Numbered from the stretch's first letter, positions 17,520 through 26,870 are shown. The stretch is DNA of 64,000 nt from Chloroflexota bacterium (GCA_029561345.1 JAKQJC010000059.1:124001-188000), one strand, 5' to 3'. A program made the numbers and translations. The notes: generated by a model not told the origin, from the sequence alone.

Positions 17520-18518
17520 TCAGTTTTCAAGAAGTTTATCCACATAGATGCGCCGGATGGTGTCTTCGATGGCGGGCTCACGCACCGAAAGATCGCTGAT
17601 TTTGTAGCGGTTTGAGAGACGCGAAATGAGATCGGAAGCCGAAAGGATGTCGCGGTCAAACTGGTAGGTGGCCTGCAATCCCTCGTGAGAGATCAGCCCG
17701 GCGCCTTCTATGCTCACATCCGGGTAGGTTTCGGCAAAATCGACCTGCAGCGTGCGCTGACCTCCAAAACGGTTATTGAGAGCCTCGAGCGTGCCGTCAA
17801 AGAGAAGCTGGCCGTGGTCAATGATGATCACCCTTTCACACAGTTTTTCTACGTCCTGCAGGTCATGGGTGGTGAGAATGATGGTTGTTTTGCGTTCTTC
17901 ATTAACATGCTTGATAAACTGTCTGATTTTATCCTTGGCCACCACATCCAGACCGATGGTGGGTTCATCGAGGAAAAGCAGTTTGGGGTCGTGCAGCAGG
18001 GCTGCGCACAGGTCTGCCCGCATGCGCTGGCCGAGGGACAGCGAGCGGACCGGCGTATTGATGAAGGGGTCCAGGCCTAAAATGTCGCGGAAAAGATCCA
18101 TGTTATGACGGTATCGTTTATCAGGAATCCGGTACATATATTGGATGAGGTCAAAACTTTCCTGAACGGGCAGGTCCCACCAGAGCGTGGTGCGCTGGCC
18201 AAAGACAGCGCCGATGCTGGCGACGTATTTGGTGCGGTCGCGCCAGGGAACCAGACCATTCACCTGAACAACACCAGAGGTGGGCACCAGGAGCCCGGTC
18301 AGCATTTTCAAGGTGGTGGATTTTCCTGCGCCATTGGGGCCGAGGTAACCCACCAGTTCGCCAGGTTTGAGTTCAAAGGACACCTCTTTAACGGCAGCAA
18401 TTTTCTTTTTCAGCGGCTTTATCAGACCGCGGAGGGCGCCAGACCAGCCTTTCTGGCTCTGGGTGATTTCAAACGTTTTAGACAGATGTTCAACTTTGAT
18501 GATGGCATTCATATTCAT
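17520..18518 (-). CDS. ABC exporter ATPase (NatA/DrrA type)
   Basis: A 332-residue ABC ATPase. Walker A GPNGAGKST, signature LSLGQRMRAD and Walker B LLFLDEPTIGLD are intact, followed by the switch His (LTTHD). About 90 C-terminal residues form the domain common in ABC-2 exporter ATPases. It energises the two membrane proteins encoded immediately upstream. Its ATG overlaps the stop of the permease gene (ATGA). Substrate unknown; the family exports lipids, polyketides, ions or surface polymers. Confidence 0.9.
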   Translation of the reverse strand: MNMNAIIKVEHLSKTFEITQSQKGWSGALRGLIKPLKKKIAAVKEVSFELKPGELVGYLGPNGAGKSTTLKMLTGLLVPTSGVVQVNGLVPWRDRTKYVASIGAVFGQRTTLWWDLPVQESFDLIQYMYRIPDKRYRHNMDLFRDILGLDPFINTPVRSLSLGQRMRADLCAALLHDPKLLFLDEPTIGLDVVAKDKIRQFIKHVNEERKTTIILTTHDLQDVEKLCERVIIIDHGQLLFDGTLEALNNRFGGQRTLQVDFAETYPDVSIEGAGLISHEGLQATYQFDRDILSASDLISRLSNRYKISDLSVREPAIEDTIRRIYVDKLLEN

Positions 18519-19327
18519 GATCCTGTTCCCTGGTAATAACGCAGGCCAAATTTCCAGAACCAGAGGGAGGCAAGAAAGACTCCCAATCCGGCCAGGGGAG
18601 CCAGGAAAGGGGCAAACGCAGGCATGCCAAAGGGATCCGGCTTTCCCAGGAAAAATAGGGCGGGATAATAATTAATGAAAATGAGCGGGATGAGATAAGT
18701 GAAAAACTTGATCAACCAATCAGGATAAATGTGCATCGGGTATGAGATCATTTCATTGCCGCCGTAGGTAAGGATATTGACTGCTTCGATTCGTTCAATG
18801 GTCCAGAAGGTGATGGTGGAGCCAGCGATGAACAATCCGCCAAAGAAGAGGATCTGGCTGAAGATCACCACGGGGTAAAACAGGAGGCGCGGCAGGGTCC
18901 AGACAATGGGCGAAAGAACCTGGCTGATGGTGAAAATGATCAACCCTTCGGCAATGCGGCCCAGGCGGCGGAGGATAAAACGGGAGCCAAAAATTTGGAT
19001 GGTGATGTTGGCAGGGCGCAGCAGCATCTGGTCGAGGGTTCCCTGGCGCACCATGACGCTGAAAGAATCAGGGTCAAAGCCGCTGAAAATCATATCCATC
19101 AGGCCGAAGGCAATTTCTGCCGTTCCCCAGAGAAAAGCGATTTCACCCAGGCGCCAGCCGCCAACATTGTCAAAGCGCTGCAAGACCAGAGAAAGGGATA
19201 GGAAAAAGATCAGCAAAGAGATGCCATTGGTGAACACATCGAAGAGGAAGGAAAATGGATACTGAATTTGTGAAAGAATTTGAATTTGGATGAATTTCAG
19301 ATAGGTGGTGAACAGACGGCGCAGCAT
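18515..19327 (-). CDS. ABC-2 type permease, subunit 2
   Basis: A 270-residue membrane protein with about six hydrophobic segments, of the ABC-2 family 6 (DUF990) type. Visible features are MLRRLFTTYLKFIQIQILSQ at the N-terminus and the loop VRQGTLDQMLLRP, which is typical of this family. It overlaps the ATPase gene and follows its paralogous partner by one base, so the three genes form one transporter operon. Confidence 0.85.
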   Translation of the reverse strand: MLRRLFTTYLKFIQIQILSQIQYPFSFLFDVFTNGISLLIFFLSLSLVLQRFDNVGGWRLGEIAFLWGTAEIAFGLMDMIFSGFDPDSFSVMVRQGTLDQMLLRPANITIQIFGSRFILRRLGRIAEGLIIFTISQVLSPIVWTLPRLLFYPVVIFSQILFFGGLFIAGSTITFWTIERIEAVNILTYGGNEMISYPMHIYPDWLIKFFTYLIPLIFINYYPALFFLGKPDPFGMPAFAPFLAPLAGLGVFLASLWFWKFGLRYYQGTGS

Positions 19328-19328
19328 G

Positions 19329-20120
19329 CTATCCTCCTTGAATGACCAGGCGACGGATGCCAGCTTTGAGGATGAACTGTGAAAGAATGGACAAGCCTAC
19401 AAACCAGGCGGCCTGGAGCAGGAGGGCCTGGAGCGTTTCGGGAGGGGTAAGGGTGCCCAGAAAAATTTCGATCACGGTATTGATCATGGCAGGGAAAGGG
19501 GTGAAGGCGCAAAATTGCTGAAACCAATCGGGAAAAAGGCGCAGCGGCATGGCAAAACCGGAAAAAATCCAGGTGAGGCTGAAGGCAAAACGCCCAAAGC
19601 CGATGGCATTGGGCGACCAGAAGGCAGCCAGATTGATGATGAAGCGCCAGGCAAAGCTGACCAGCCCGCTGAGGATGAGGGCAAAGGCGAAAGCCAGCCA
19701 TTGAGCGGGAGAGGCGGGAAGGGTAATCTGAAAAAGGAAACCAAAGGCAATCATCAGCACCAGGCCGCGGGTGACGAACTGAGCGGCAGCCCGGCCAATA
19801 TCCTGGGCGAGCCAGTAAGTGAAAAAATTCATTGGCTTTAACAGGTCAGCGCCGATGCTGCCCTTTTCGATGGACTGCATGATATCCCACCAGCCAAAAA
19901 TGCTGAGGTAGGCGATCACCCCCTGGGTCAGGCCGGCAAAGGTGACCGCCCCCTTTACCGTGAGACCATTGACCGAGGGCTGCGCATTGAAGAGGGCGAT
20001 CAGCACAGATGCCCGCAGGACACCAAAAAATAGATTGGTGACCAGCCCAGCCAAGGTGGCTGTTCGGTAGGTGAGCTGACGGCGGAAGGAAAGTCTCAGA
20101 ATTTTTAGAAAAAGTCGCAT
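19329..20120 (-). CDS. ABC-2 type permease, subunit 1
   Basis: A 263-residue membrane protein of the same family as its neighbour, with the equivalent loop IEKGSIGADLLKPMNFF. The two permeases probably heterodimerise. The start is the ATG at 20120 with GAGGG 6 bases upstream. The longer frame adds 35 residues that would overlap the promoter and do not look membrane-related. Confidence 0.85.
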   Translation of the reverse strand: MRLFLKILRLSFRRQLTYRTATLAGLVTNLFFGVLRASVLIALFNAQPSVNGLTVKGAVTFAGLTQGVIAYLSIFGWWDIMQSIEKGSIGADLLKPMNFFTYWLAQDIGRAAAQFVTRGLVLMIAFGFLFQITLPASPAQWLAFAFALILSGLVSFAWRFIINLAAFWSPNAIGFGRFAFSLTWIFSGFAMPLRLFPDWFQQFCAFTPFPAMINTVIEIFLGTLTPPETLQALLLQAAWFVGLSILSQFILKAGIRRLVIQGG

Positions 20121-20153
20121 GCTTACCCTCGCAGAATTGGGCGGAAAACTTGT

Positions 20154-20162
20154 ATTATACCA
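20154..20162 (-). promoter_or_regulatory. Extended -10 promoter of the ABC exporter operon
   Basis: TGGTATAAT on the minus strand is an extended -10 element 33 bases before the ATG at 20120. No strong -35 is present, which is common with extended -10 promoters. Confidence 0.55.
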
Positions 20163-20258
20163 GCAAATGCCAGGCTGCTTTGAAACAAGCTGGATGAAGT
20201 CATGAACAGAGGCTGAACCATTCATGGAAGCGGGTTTTTTCTGGTAGAATTAGAAGTT

Positions 20259-21746
20259 ATGAGACAAAATATTTCAATTTTGCGCTGGGTGGCGCTGCTT
20301 TTCACCTTTGCTGCCATTATCCTGACGATTTATCAATTGGTCACCTACAGTCGGGTGCGTTCAAACTATCCCGATGGATTAACCATCGCGGGTATTCCGG
20401 TGGGAAACCTGAACAAGGAAAATGCAGCGAAAAGAATTTTGAATGCCTACTCCTATACCCTTGTCGAGTTGCACTACGGCACTGCGGTCATTCAGGTGAG
20501 GCCCAATCAGCTCGGTTTTGACGTAGAAGCAGAACTGGAAACCATGCTGGCAGCGGCTGAATCGCAGCGCAAAGATCAATCCTTCTGGGCTGGATTTTGG
20601 GATTATCTGTGGAATCGCAGCCAGCCTGTGTCGCCTGTGCCGTTGACTTATAAAATGGATGAAACCCGGGCAAAAAATTACCTCCAGGAAATTGCCCTGC
20701 GGTATGATCAGCCGCCATCAGCGCCGCAGCCCATTCCCGGAACGAGCAATTTTAGCCCTGGACAGCCAGGATCCACATTGGATGTGAATGCCGCGGTGCC
20801 GCTGCTGCTGGAAGCGATGCGCTCGCCAACGCAGCGCGTGGTTGAATTGCCCTTGAAGGGATCCACGCCGCCCCGGGCCTCTTACCAAAATTTGAAGATC
20901 ATGCTGCAGCAAATCATTGACGTCTCTGATTTCAAGGGCATTGTTGAGCTGTACCTGGAAGATTTATCCACATACCAGGTGCTGCATTTCACCTATCAGG
21001 CGGGGCAGGAAGCGCCCAAACCAGATATCGCCTTTTCGAGCTGGAGCACGATTAAGATTCCGGTGATGGTTTCAGCTTTCCGCCGGATGGATGAACCAGG
21101 TGATGAAGAAAAACTGCGTTTGATGGGATTGATGATTGACCGTTCAGACAACGATTCCACCGATAAACTGGCACAGCTGGCAATTGATAAAAACCTTGCG
21201 CCGATTTGGGTGACGGAGGATATGCAATACCTGGGCCTGGTCAACACCTTTTGGGCAGGATATTTCTACCCCGGCGCACCGCTGCTGCAGCGGTATGAAA
21301 CGCCGGCTAATACGCGCACAGATGTCAATACCGGACCAGATATTTATGATCAGACCACAGTCAGCGATATGGGGATGCTGATGGAAGACATCTACCAGTG
21401 CGCTGAATATGGCGGCGGCAGTCTGGTGGCAGCCTACCCGGGTGAAATCACCCAGAATGAATGCAAGCAGATGGTTTCTTTTCTGCTTGAAAACAAAATT
21501 GCTGTGCTGATTCAGGCAGGCGTGCCAGCTGGCACGCGGGTGGCACACAAACACGGTTGGGCCAACGAAACAGATGGTGTGATTCATACCATGGGGGATG
21601 TATCCATTGTTTACACCCCCAAGGCCGATTATGTGCTGACCATATTTGTTCACGACCCCGTGCAGGTGCTCTACGACCCGGTAAACTTAATGATCGCCCA
21701 ACTTTCAGGGGCGATCTATAACTTCTACAATTCGACCGGACAGTAA
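20259..21746 (+). CDS. Membrane-anchored beta-lactamase-fold protein with PG-binding-like domain
   Basis: A 495-residue protein with an N-terminal transmembrane anchor (residues about 10-30). A domain similar to the putative peptidoglycan-binding domain of YkuD/VanW-type proteins follows, then a class A beta-lactamase-like fold (about 215-490). The serine-enzyme motifs are present: STIK (Ser263-Lys266), SDN (296-298) and KHG (431-433) in place of KTG. It probably acts outside the membrane on cell-wall material or as a serine esterase or transpeptidase-like enzyme. True beta-lactamase activity is possible but not implied. It converges with the downstream minus-strand gene with a one-base gap. 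Confidence 0.8.
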   Translation: MRQNISILRWVALLFTFAAIILTIYQLVTYSRVRSNYPDGLTIAGIPVGNLNKENAAKRILNAYSYTLVELHYGTAVIQVRPNQLGFDVEAELETMLAAAESQRKDQSFWAGFWDYLWNRSQPVSPVPLTYKMDETRAKNYLQEIALRYDQPPSAPQPIPGTSNFSPGQPGSTLDVNAAVPLLLEAMRSPTQRVVELPLKGSTPPRASYQNLKIMLQQIIDVSDFKGIVELYLEDLSTYQVLHFTYQAGQEAPKPDIAFSSWSTIKIPVMVSAFRRMDEPGDEEKLRLMGLMIDRSDNDSTDKLAQLAIDKNLAPIWVTEDMQYLGLVNTFWAGYFYPGAPLLQRYETPANTRTDVNTGPDIYDQTTVSDMGMLMEDIYQCAEYGGGSLVAAYPGEITQNECKQMVSFLLENKIAVLIQAGVPAGTRVAHKHGWANETDGVIHTMGDVSIVYTPKADYVLTIFVHDPVQVLYDPVNLMIAQLSGAIYNFYNSTGQ

Positions 21747-21747
21747 A

Positions 21748-22404
21748 TTAACCGATATATACTTCGACGTCTTCGTCATCCTCTTCTACATGAATGTAGA
21801 AGGGTTCGTTGGCATTCAGCGATTCATTCACCGAATCTAGAATTTCATGAACGTGTTTTTCCTTCAACTCGGGGGAAAAATTGGAGGCCAGGCGCACGCC
21901 AAAACCAGCCAGTTTAAGGGGCAGGGGGAAGCTGATGGCGATATGATGCGGACGTTTGCTGCGTTTATTTTCGGTGACGCGCACATGGAGCCAGCGCGCG
22001 GTATTACTCCACCACGCCAACAGCATGATGATCACACCGATAAAAAACGGAATCCAGGAAAGGAAGAACCCCCAGGAATAACCGCCGGAGGTGTACCCCC
22101 AGTACATCAGTGCAGCGCTGCCCACCATGATGAAAATGCCGGCCCAGAAAGGATACACCCACCACTGCTTCCATTGCGCCAGACGGGATAAGTCTTCTTC
22201 AAGGGCGGGCTCAGGCTTATGTTCCTGATGATAGTAGGCTTCAGAGCCAGGGACAGGATTTTCATCGTTATAGTCAACCTGTTCTTCCTGGGTTTCCTGT
22301 GCTTGTTCTTCTTCAGGGGTCTGCATCAGGATGAGAGCCTGTTCGGGGGTCAGCTCTCCGGCTTCCACTTTTCGTAAAATATCGATGCGCATATCATCCA
22401 TCAC
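21748..22404 (-). CDS. Two-TM protein with N-terminal SHOCT/YvlB-like helix pair
   Basis: A 218-residue protein of unknown function. The N-terminus (RIDILRKVEAGELTPEQALIL) is the short helix pair seen in SHOCT-like and YvlB_N-like domains. An acidic linker, two transmembrane segments (about residues 82-128) and a soluble C-terminal domain ending in acidic residues follow. It is paired with the gene at 22423-23697, whose C-terminus carries the same kind of helix pair. A GTG at 22404 is better spaced from AGGA than the following ATG at 22401; either may be used. Confidence 0.7.
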   Translation of the reverse strand: MMDDMRIDILRKVEAGELTPEQALILMQTPEEEQAQETQEEQVDYNDENPVPGSEAYYHQEHKPEPALEEDLSRLAQWKQWWVYPFWAGIFIMVGSAALMYWGYTSGGYSWGFFLSWIPFFIGVIIMLLAWWSNTARWLHVRVTENKRSKRPHHIAISFPLPLKLAGFGVRLASNFSPELKEKHVHEILDSVNESLNANEPFYIHVEEDDEDVEVYIG

Positions 22405-22422
22405 CAGGTTTTCCTTTCGGGA

Positions 22423-23697
22423 TCAGTATTTTTTACCTTCCATGGCTTCGAGAAGTTTTTCGGCTTCTTCGACGGAGATTTTCTTTTCCTGGATCATGCG
22501 TAGAACCATCAGGCGTTCTTCGTCAGAGACAGCCTCGTGAGGCATTTCTTCAAACTCAACCTCAGCTTCATCCGGTTGGCTGTATTCATTATAGCCTGAA
22601 TCATTGGAATATGCAGGCGAAGCCGGGGGAATGGGCATGGAGTCAAGGCGATTCAAGGCTGAATTGATGCGTTCTTCAGCGCGGCGGGTGGCTTCTTCAG
22701 CGCGGCGGGTGACCCTTTGCATGATTTCATCGGTGGAGATGGTGATATTCAACCCGGAACGGCCGCCGGAGTGAAGCCGGACGGGCTCAGCCTGTTGGCC
22801 GGAAAAAGCGCGGTCCAGGTCTTTTTCGAGATTATCCATCCAGGGTTGATCGGACAGCAATACGTTGCCGTCACTGGCCAGAGTGAGCGTGCCGCCGCCC
22901 AGGCCCAGTTGGAGGGTGTGCTGGCGCTGGCGCAGGGTATTGGTCTGGTCAGCCAGGCGCAGGCGAATGGCTTCACCTTCGCTGGTGATTTTCACTGCGG
23001 CGGCTGCCTGTGGCGGAATGTACACAGCCAGGTCACCTTCAGCGGCAAGGTTATGGTTTCCAGCGGTGTTTGAGAAACCCAGGCGCATGTTGCCGCTGCA
23101 GCGCAGATTGACTTGAGAACTTTCAACGGTCTGCAGTGAACAATCGCCGCTGATGCTGCTGGCATTGAGGTCGCCGCTCAGATTTTTTCCGATGAGATTA
23201 CCGCTGATGCGTGCAACACTGAAAGTACCCTGCTGGTTTTTCAAAAGACAATCGCCGCTGATTTTTTCAATGGAAAGGTTTCCGGCACCATCAAAGCAGG
23301 CATTTCCACTGACCTTGGCGATTTGCAGGGCTCCGCCGTTGAGGGGAGCCGCAACCAGATTGCCGCTGACTTTTTCAAGGTTGACCTGGCCGATCTGACC
23401 GATGGTAAGGTCGCCGCTGACTTTGATGATGGCGACCGGCCCGGATAAGCCGGCCAGCGACAGGTTGCCGCTGCATTTTTCGATGGTGATGGCTGCAGCG
23501 CGGGGGAGGGTGATGTTGGCGTTTTCAAGCAGAGAAACCAGGAAGGCATCTCCTTCCTGGCGAATTTTCACCCCATATTCACTTTCGCTTTCGACGACGA
23601 TGTCGGGGGAATCGCTGCCGGTCAGGTAAAGATCGCCGATGCTTTTGATGATCAGGCGCGATGAAGTTCCGAAATTGGAAATTGTTTTTTGTACCAT
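22423..23697 (-). CDS. DUF4097/YvlB-like repeat protein with C-terminal SHOCT-like helix
   Basis: A 424-residue soluble protein. Residues about 75-210 contain roughly eight repeats of about 19-20 residues centred on SGN or SGD, a pattern of short beta-strands that suggests a beta-helix. A charged coiled region (RRAEEATRRAEERINSALNR) leads to a C-terminal helix pair (MVLRMIQEKKISVEEAEKLL) of the YvlB/LiaX type. Such proteins are linked to envelope stress responses in other bacteria. With the downstream membrane protein it forms a two-gene operon. Exact role unknown. Confidence 0.75.
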   Translation of the reverse strand: MVQKTISNFGTSSRLIIKSIGDLYLTGSDSPDIVVESESEYGVKIRQEGDAFLVSLLENANITLPRAAAITIEKCSGNLSLAGLSGPVAIIKVSGDLTIGQIGQVNLEKVSGNLVAAPLNGGALQIAKVSGNACFDGAGNLSIEKISGDCLLKNQQGTFSVARISGNLIGKNLSGDLNASSISGDCSLQTVESSQVNLRCSGNMRLGFSNTAGNHNLAAEGDLAVYIPPQAAAAVKITSEGEAIRLRLADQTNTLRQRQHTLQLGLGGGTLTLASDGNVLLSDQPWMDNLEKDLDRAFSGQQAEPVRLHSGGRSGLNITISTDEIMQRVTRRAEEATRRAEERINSALNRLDSMPIPPASPAYSNDSGYNEYSQPDEAEVEFEEMPHEAVSDEERLMVLRMIQEKKISVEEAEKLLEAMEGKKY

Positions 23698-23806
23698 ATC
23701 AACCTTCCTTTAGAGGCTAGATTCTCGATCAAAGACAACCTTATGATAACAATAAAATTAAGAAATGTCAATATGGATTTTAGGAAATCTAAATATTGAA
23801 TTAGAA

Positions 23807-24856
23807 TTATTCAAATATTAGGGGTTTTGATTTAATTTTTTCGATAAGGTCCATGGGTGAGCAATCCAGGCGGCAGCAGATGTCTGTCTGCAAAGCTTCC
23901 ACTGCGGGAAGGCAGGCCCAAATTTGCTCCGCCCGGCTGGCGTAGCGGGTGGTGAGGGCTTCAAAGCGGGCATTGAGGGGAACAACGGCATATCCTTCAA
24001 CCAGTTTATCGGCAAAAAAGACCAATTTTTCTTCCCAGGTGGCGGGGGCTTCTTCCGGATTCAGGATGCGATCCATCAGGTGGCGGCGGGCAATCAGACC
24101 CAGCTCGGGTTGGCCCCAGTTATCCAGCAGGCGCTGCGAGAGTTCACCATGCCTGTCGCCGGTTTCGCGGCTGGATAATTTATCCAGGTCGTGCAGCAGA
24201 CCCCCGCGGTGAGCCAGAACAGGATTCAACGATCTGAGGCCGCTTTGTTTAAGCCAGAGGGCCAGACGGTAAGCCACCTGGGCCACTGCCTGACTGTGTT
24301 TCAACAAATTAACCGGCATTTCTTGCGTGTTCAACCAGGCAAGGCAGGAAGGGATATCGGGTTGGTTAATCTGTGAAAGGGCAGCCGGCAGTTCCGAAAA
24401 ATGATGGATTTCAGCATTATGCCAGGGCAGGTCAGGGGGCAGGTTATAGCCTGGGTTAAACCAGATGGTGAGGAAGCCTGCTTTTTGTGGGTTAAGCACA
24501 TCTGTGGTGTAGTGGTCGCCGGTCATGACCTGAAACGGGGGTTTTTCATCCAGAAGCGACAGGATTGCCGGGTAATACGGCTCCTGAAGTTTGGTCAATC
24601 CCAATTCACGGGCGGTAAAAATCTCTGAAAAATGAATGCCGATGCCGGCGCGGTCGAGGGCTGCACGCACCTGGGCTTTGCCCGATTCGCTGGCATTGGT
24701 GGCAACATAGAGATCATAACCGGCCTGTAAACCGGGCAAGACATTGGCAACGCCGTCAACGCAGGTCACTTTAGGCCAGGTGACCATTGGCCCGCTGAAT
24801 TCCTTATAGTCCACCATGAGGGTGTCGCCCCAATCGAAAAATAGAGCAGGTTTCAT
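23807..24856 (-). CDS. HAD-like hydrolase fused to HD-domain phosphohydrolase
   Basis: A 349-residue two-domain protein. The N-terminal half is a HAD fold with DWGDT (Asp8, Asp11), VATNAS (motif II) and MTGDHYTTD (motif IV). The C-terminal half (about 180-345) shows HD-domain residues: His187, His216, and His222-Asp223 in GLLHDLDKL. Both are phosphohydrolase folds, so the protein may act on a nucleotide or phosphorylated metabolite in two steps. It lies 3 bases after the methyltransferase gene and downstream of hisS. The substrate is unknown. Confidence 0.75.
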   Translation of the reverse strand: MKPALFFDWGDTLMVDYKEFSGPMVTWPKVTCVDGVANVLPGLQAGYDLYVATNASESGKAQVRAALDRAGIGIHFSEIFTARELGLTKLQEPYYPAILSLLDEKPPFQVMTGDHYTTDVLNPQKAGFLTIWFNPGYNLPPDLPWHNAEIHHFSELPAALSQINQPDIPSCLAWLNTQEMPVNLLKHSQAVAQVAYRLALWLKQSGLRSLNPVLAHRGGLLHDLDKLSSRETGDRHGELSQRLLDNWGQPELGLIARRHLMDRILNPEEAPATWEEKLVFFADKLVEGYAVVPLNARFEALTTRYASRAEQIWACLPAVEALQTDICCRLDCSPMDLIEKIKSKPLIFE

Positions 24857-24859
24857 GCA

Positions 24860-25429
24860 TCATTCCTTTTTGCGGGCCACCAGGCTGGCCACGGCTTTTT
24901 GTCCACCTCGTTCCGACTCCATCCAACCTTCGTGATAATGGATGATATCCCAATGGGTTGAAAATGCATCCTTCAGTTCGCCCGGATCCAACAAACTTTC
25001 GGGCGATAAGCCGGGCTTTTCCTGGCGCATCTGTTTGGTGAGTGTTTCAAAAAAGATCAGGCCGCCGGGCTTTAGGGCGGCATGGTATTTGGGCCAGAGG
25101 GCGCGGTTCAGATAGTAGAAATTATCAATGACATCGAAATAGGCCGGGGGCAGGTAAAAATGATCCAGATCAGCCACTACAGCCCAAAGTGCTGGCAAGC
25201 GGCGGTGTACCTGACGCACGGCAACCTCAGAAAAATCAACCCCCAGCACTTTAAACTTTCGGCTGAGCAAAAAACCTGCACTGCCGCCCATGCCCATGGC
25301 GGCTTCAAAAGCCACGCCGCCTGGCGGGAGGAGATGGGCGTGCTCCACAAGCAGGCGGCGCGGGGTCGTCAATTTGGAATACCAGTCGAGCTGGTAGCGT
25401 TCATTCCAGATTGAAGCGGATGAAGGCAT
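24860..25429 (-). CDS. Class I SAM-dependent methyltransferase
   Basis: A 189-residue methyltransferase. The SAM-binding motif reads VAFEAAMGMGGSAGFLL, followed by VLGVDFSEVAV (acidic residue for the ribose), DLDHFYLPPAYFDVI and ALKPGGLIFFETLT (motif after strand 5). The first glycine-rich loop deviates slightly from the usual GxGxG. It resembles the tellurite-resistance TehB-like group of small methyltransferases, but the substrate cannot be assigned. It sits between hisS and the HAD-HD gene in one operon. Confidence 0.8.
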   Translation of the reverse strand: MPSSASIWNERYQLDWYSKLTTPRRLLVEHAHLLPPGGVAFEAAMGMGGSAGFLLSRKFKVLGVDFSEVAVRQVHRRLPALWAVVADLDHFYLPPAYFDVIDNFYYLNRALWPKYHAALKPGGLIFFETLTKQMRQEKPGLSPESLLDPGELKDAFSTHWDIIHYHEGWMESERGGQKAVASLVARKKE

Positions 25430-25452
25430 GGCAGAAACTTGACCAGAAGGCG

Positions 25453-26727
25453 CTATCCACCGGCAAGGATTTGTTGAATGACGGTGGCAGCTTCGGACTG
25501 CTGCACAATGGTCTGGGTGCGAGAGACCAGATCTTTGATAGCGACCTGGTTCTGCGCAGCTTCTTCAGGGCCGATGATGGCCACAAGGCGGAACCCCATT
25601 TTATCGGCAAATTTGAGCTGCTTTTGCAGCTTGGTGGCATCCGTGAAGCAGTTCACCCGCAGGCCGGCAGCGCGCAGGCGCGCGGCAAAGCCGGTGGAAA
25701 CAGAAAGCCGCTCTTCATCGAACACAGTGACCAGAATGGGTGCCGGAGAGGGCTGGAAGGCGGGAACCTTGCCGTATTTTTTAAGCACCAGGCTGACCAC
25801 CACATCACCCATGGCAAAGCCAACGCCGGTAAGCGGGCTGCCGCCGACATCACCCACCAGGTTGTCATACCGGCCGCCGCCGAGGATGGCGCGGAATTCG
25901 CCGTCGCGGTCGCGGGCTTCGAACACCGTGCCGGTGTAGTAATCGAGCCCGCGGATGATTTGCGGGTCGTAACGCACATATTCACGCACGCCCATCACTT
26001 CGAGGGCGGCAAAGAAACGGCGCAGCTCTTCCGATTGCTCCCAGAGCGAGGTGTTGCCGAGCAGACCAACCAGGTTCATAAACTGCTCGGAGGTGAGGCC
26101 CAGTTCGAGGGCATAAGATTCCCAGGCTTCAGGGCTGAGCTTGTCGCGCCGGTCAATGAGGCGGAAAACGGATTTATGAAGTTCCAGCGGGATGGCGATA
26201 TCCAGCAGAGCTTTTTCCATCAAACGGCGGTTGTTGACCAGAATGGTGACTTCGTCAGATTTCAGGCCGGTCTGCTTGAGGAAGGTAGCGCCAATTGCCA
26301 CCAGTTCAGCATCGGCCTCCGGGCCAAGTGCGCCGATCAGGTCAATGTTCCACTGGAAAAATTCGCGGGAACGGCCCTTCTGAGGGCGCTCGTAGCGCCA
26401 GAAGGGGCCAAAGGACCACCAACGCAGCGGGAAGACCAGTTCACCTTGCTTCTGCGCCACCATGCGGGCCAGAGAAGGGGTCAATTCAGGGCGCAGGGTG
26501 ATTAAATCGCCGCCGCGGTCGGGAAAGACAAAAGCCTGTTCCTTGACCAGTTCTTCGCCTGATTTGGCTGCGTAGAGGTCAATTTTCTCCAGAAATGGGC
26601 CGTCATATTCCTGATAACCAAAGGTCTCAGAAACTTCCTGCAGGCGGCCGTAAAGCCACTTGCGCACGGCCATCTCTTCGGGGTAAAAATCGCGTGATCC
26701 TTTTACAGTGGAAATGATGGGTTTCAT
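25453..26727 (-). CDS. hisS: Histidyl-tRNA synthetase
   Basis: A 424-residue class II aminoacyl-tRNA synthetase, the usual length. Motif 2 (FGPFWRYERPQKGRSREFFQ), the histidine A motif (GLDYYTGTVFEA) and motif 3 (LTGVGFAMGDVVVSL) are clear, and GGGRYDNLVGD is diagnostic of HisRS. The C-terminal anticodon-binding domain is complete. The ATG at 26727 has AAGGAG upstream. It heads an operon with the methyltransferase and HAD-HD genes. Confidence 0.97.
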   Translation of the reverse strand: MKPIISTVKGSRDFYPEEMAVRKWLYGRLQEVSETFGYQEYDGPFLEKIDLYAAKSGEELVKEQAFVFPDRGGDLITLRPELTPSLARMVAQKQGELVFPLRWWSFGPFWRYERPQKGRSREFFQWNIDLIGALGPEADAELVAIGATFLKQTGLKSDEVTILVNNRRLMEKALLDIAIPLELHKSVFRLIDRRDKLSPEAWESYALELGLTSEQFMNLVGLLGNTSLWEQSEELRRFFAALEVMGVREYVRYDPQIIRGLDYYTGTVFEARDRDGEFRAILGGGRYDNLVGDVGGSPLTGVGFAMGDVVVSLVLKKYGKVPAFQPSPAPILVTVFDEERLSVSTGFAARLRAAGLRVNCFTDATKLQKQLKFADKMGFRLVAIIGPEEAAQNQVAIKDLVSRTQTIVQQSEAATVIQQILAGG

Positions 26728-26823
26728 TCCGGTACTCCTTCATCAATAGTGAGATTATTTTAGCACAGAAATACCGCAAGATCAGGATTATTTTCCTGAC
26801 CTGAGATTTCTCCCTCAGGCAAT

Positions 26824-26852
26824 TTGGCTCAGGAGGTTTTTTCGAGTATACT
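26824..26852 (+). promoter_or_regulatory. Promoter for the GT-C/YfhO-like membrane protein operon
   Basis: TTGGCT (26824-26829), a 17-base spacer and TATACT (26847-26852). Transcription would start about 12 bases before the ATG at 26871, with GAAGGG as ribosome site. The unit could extend through to folE because the downstream genes nearly all overlap. Confidence 0.6.
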
Positions 26853-26870
26853 TTCTGAAGGGTAAACCAC

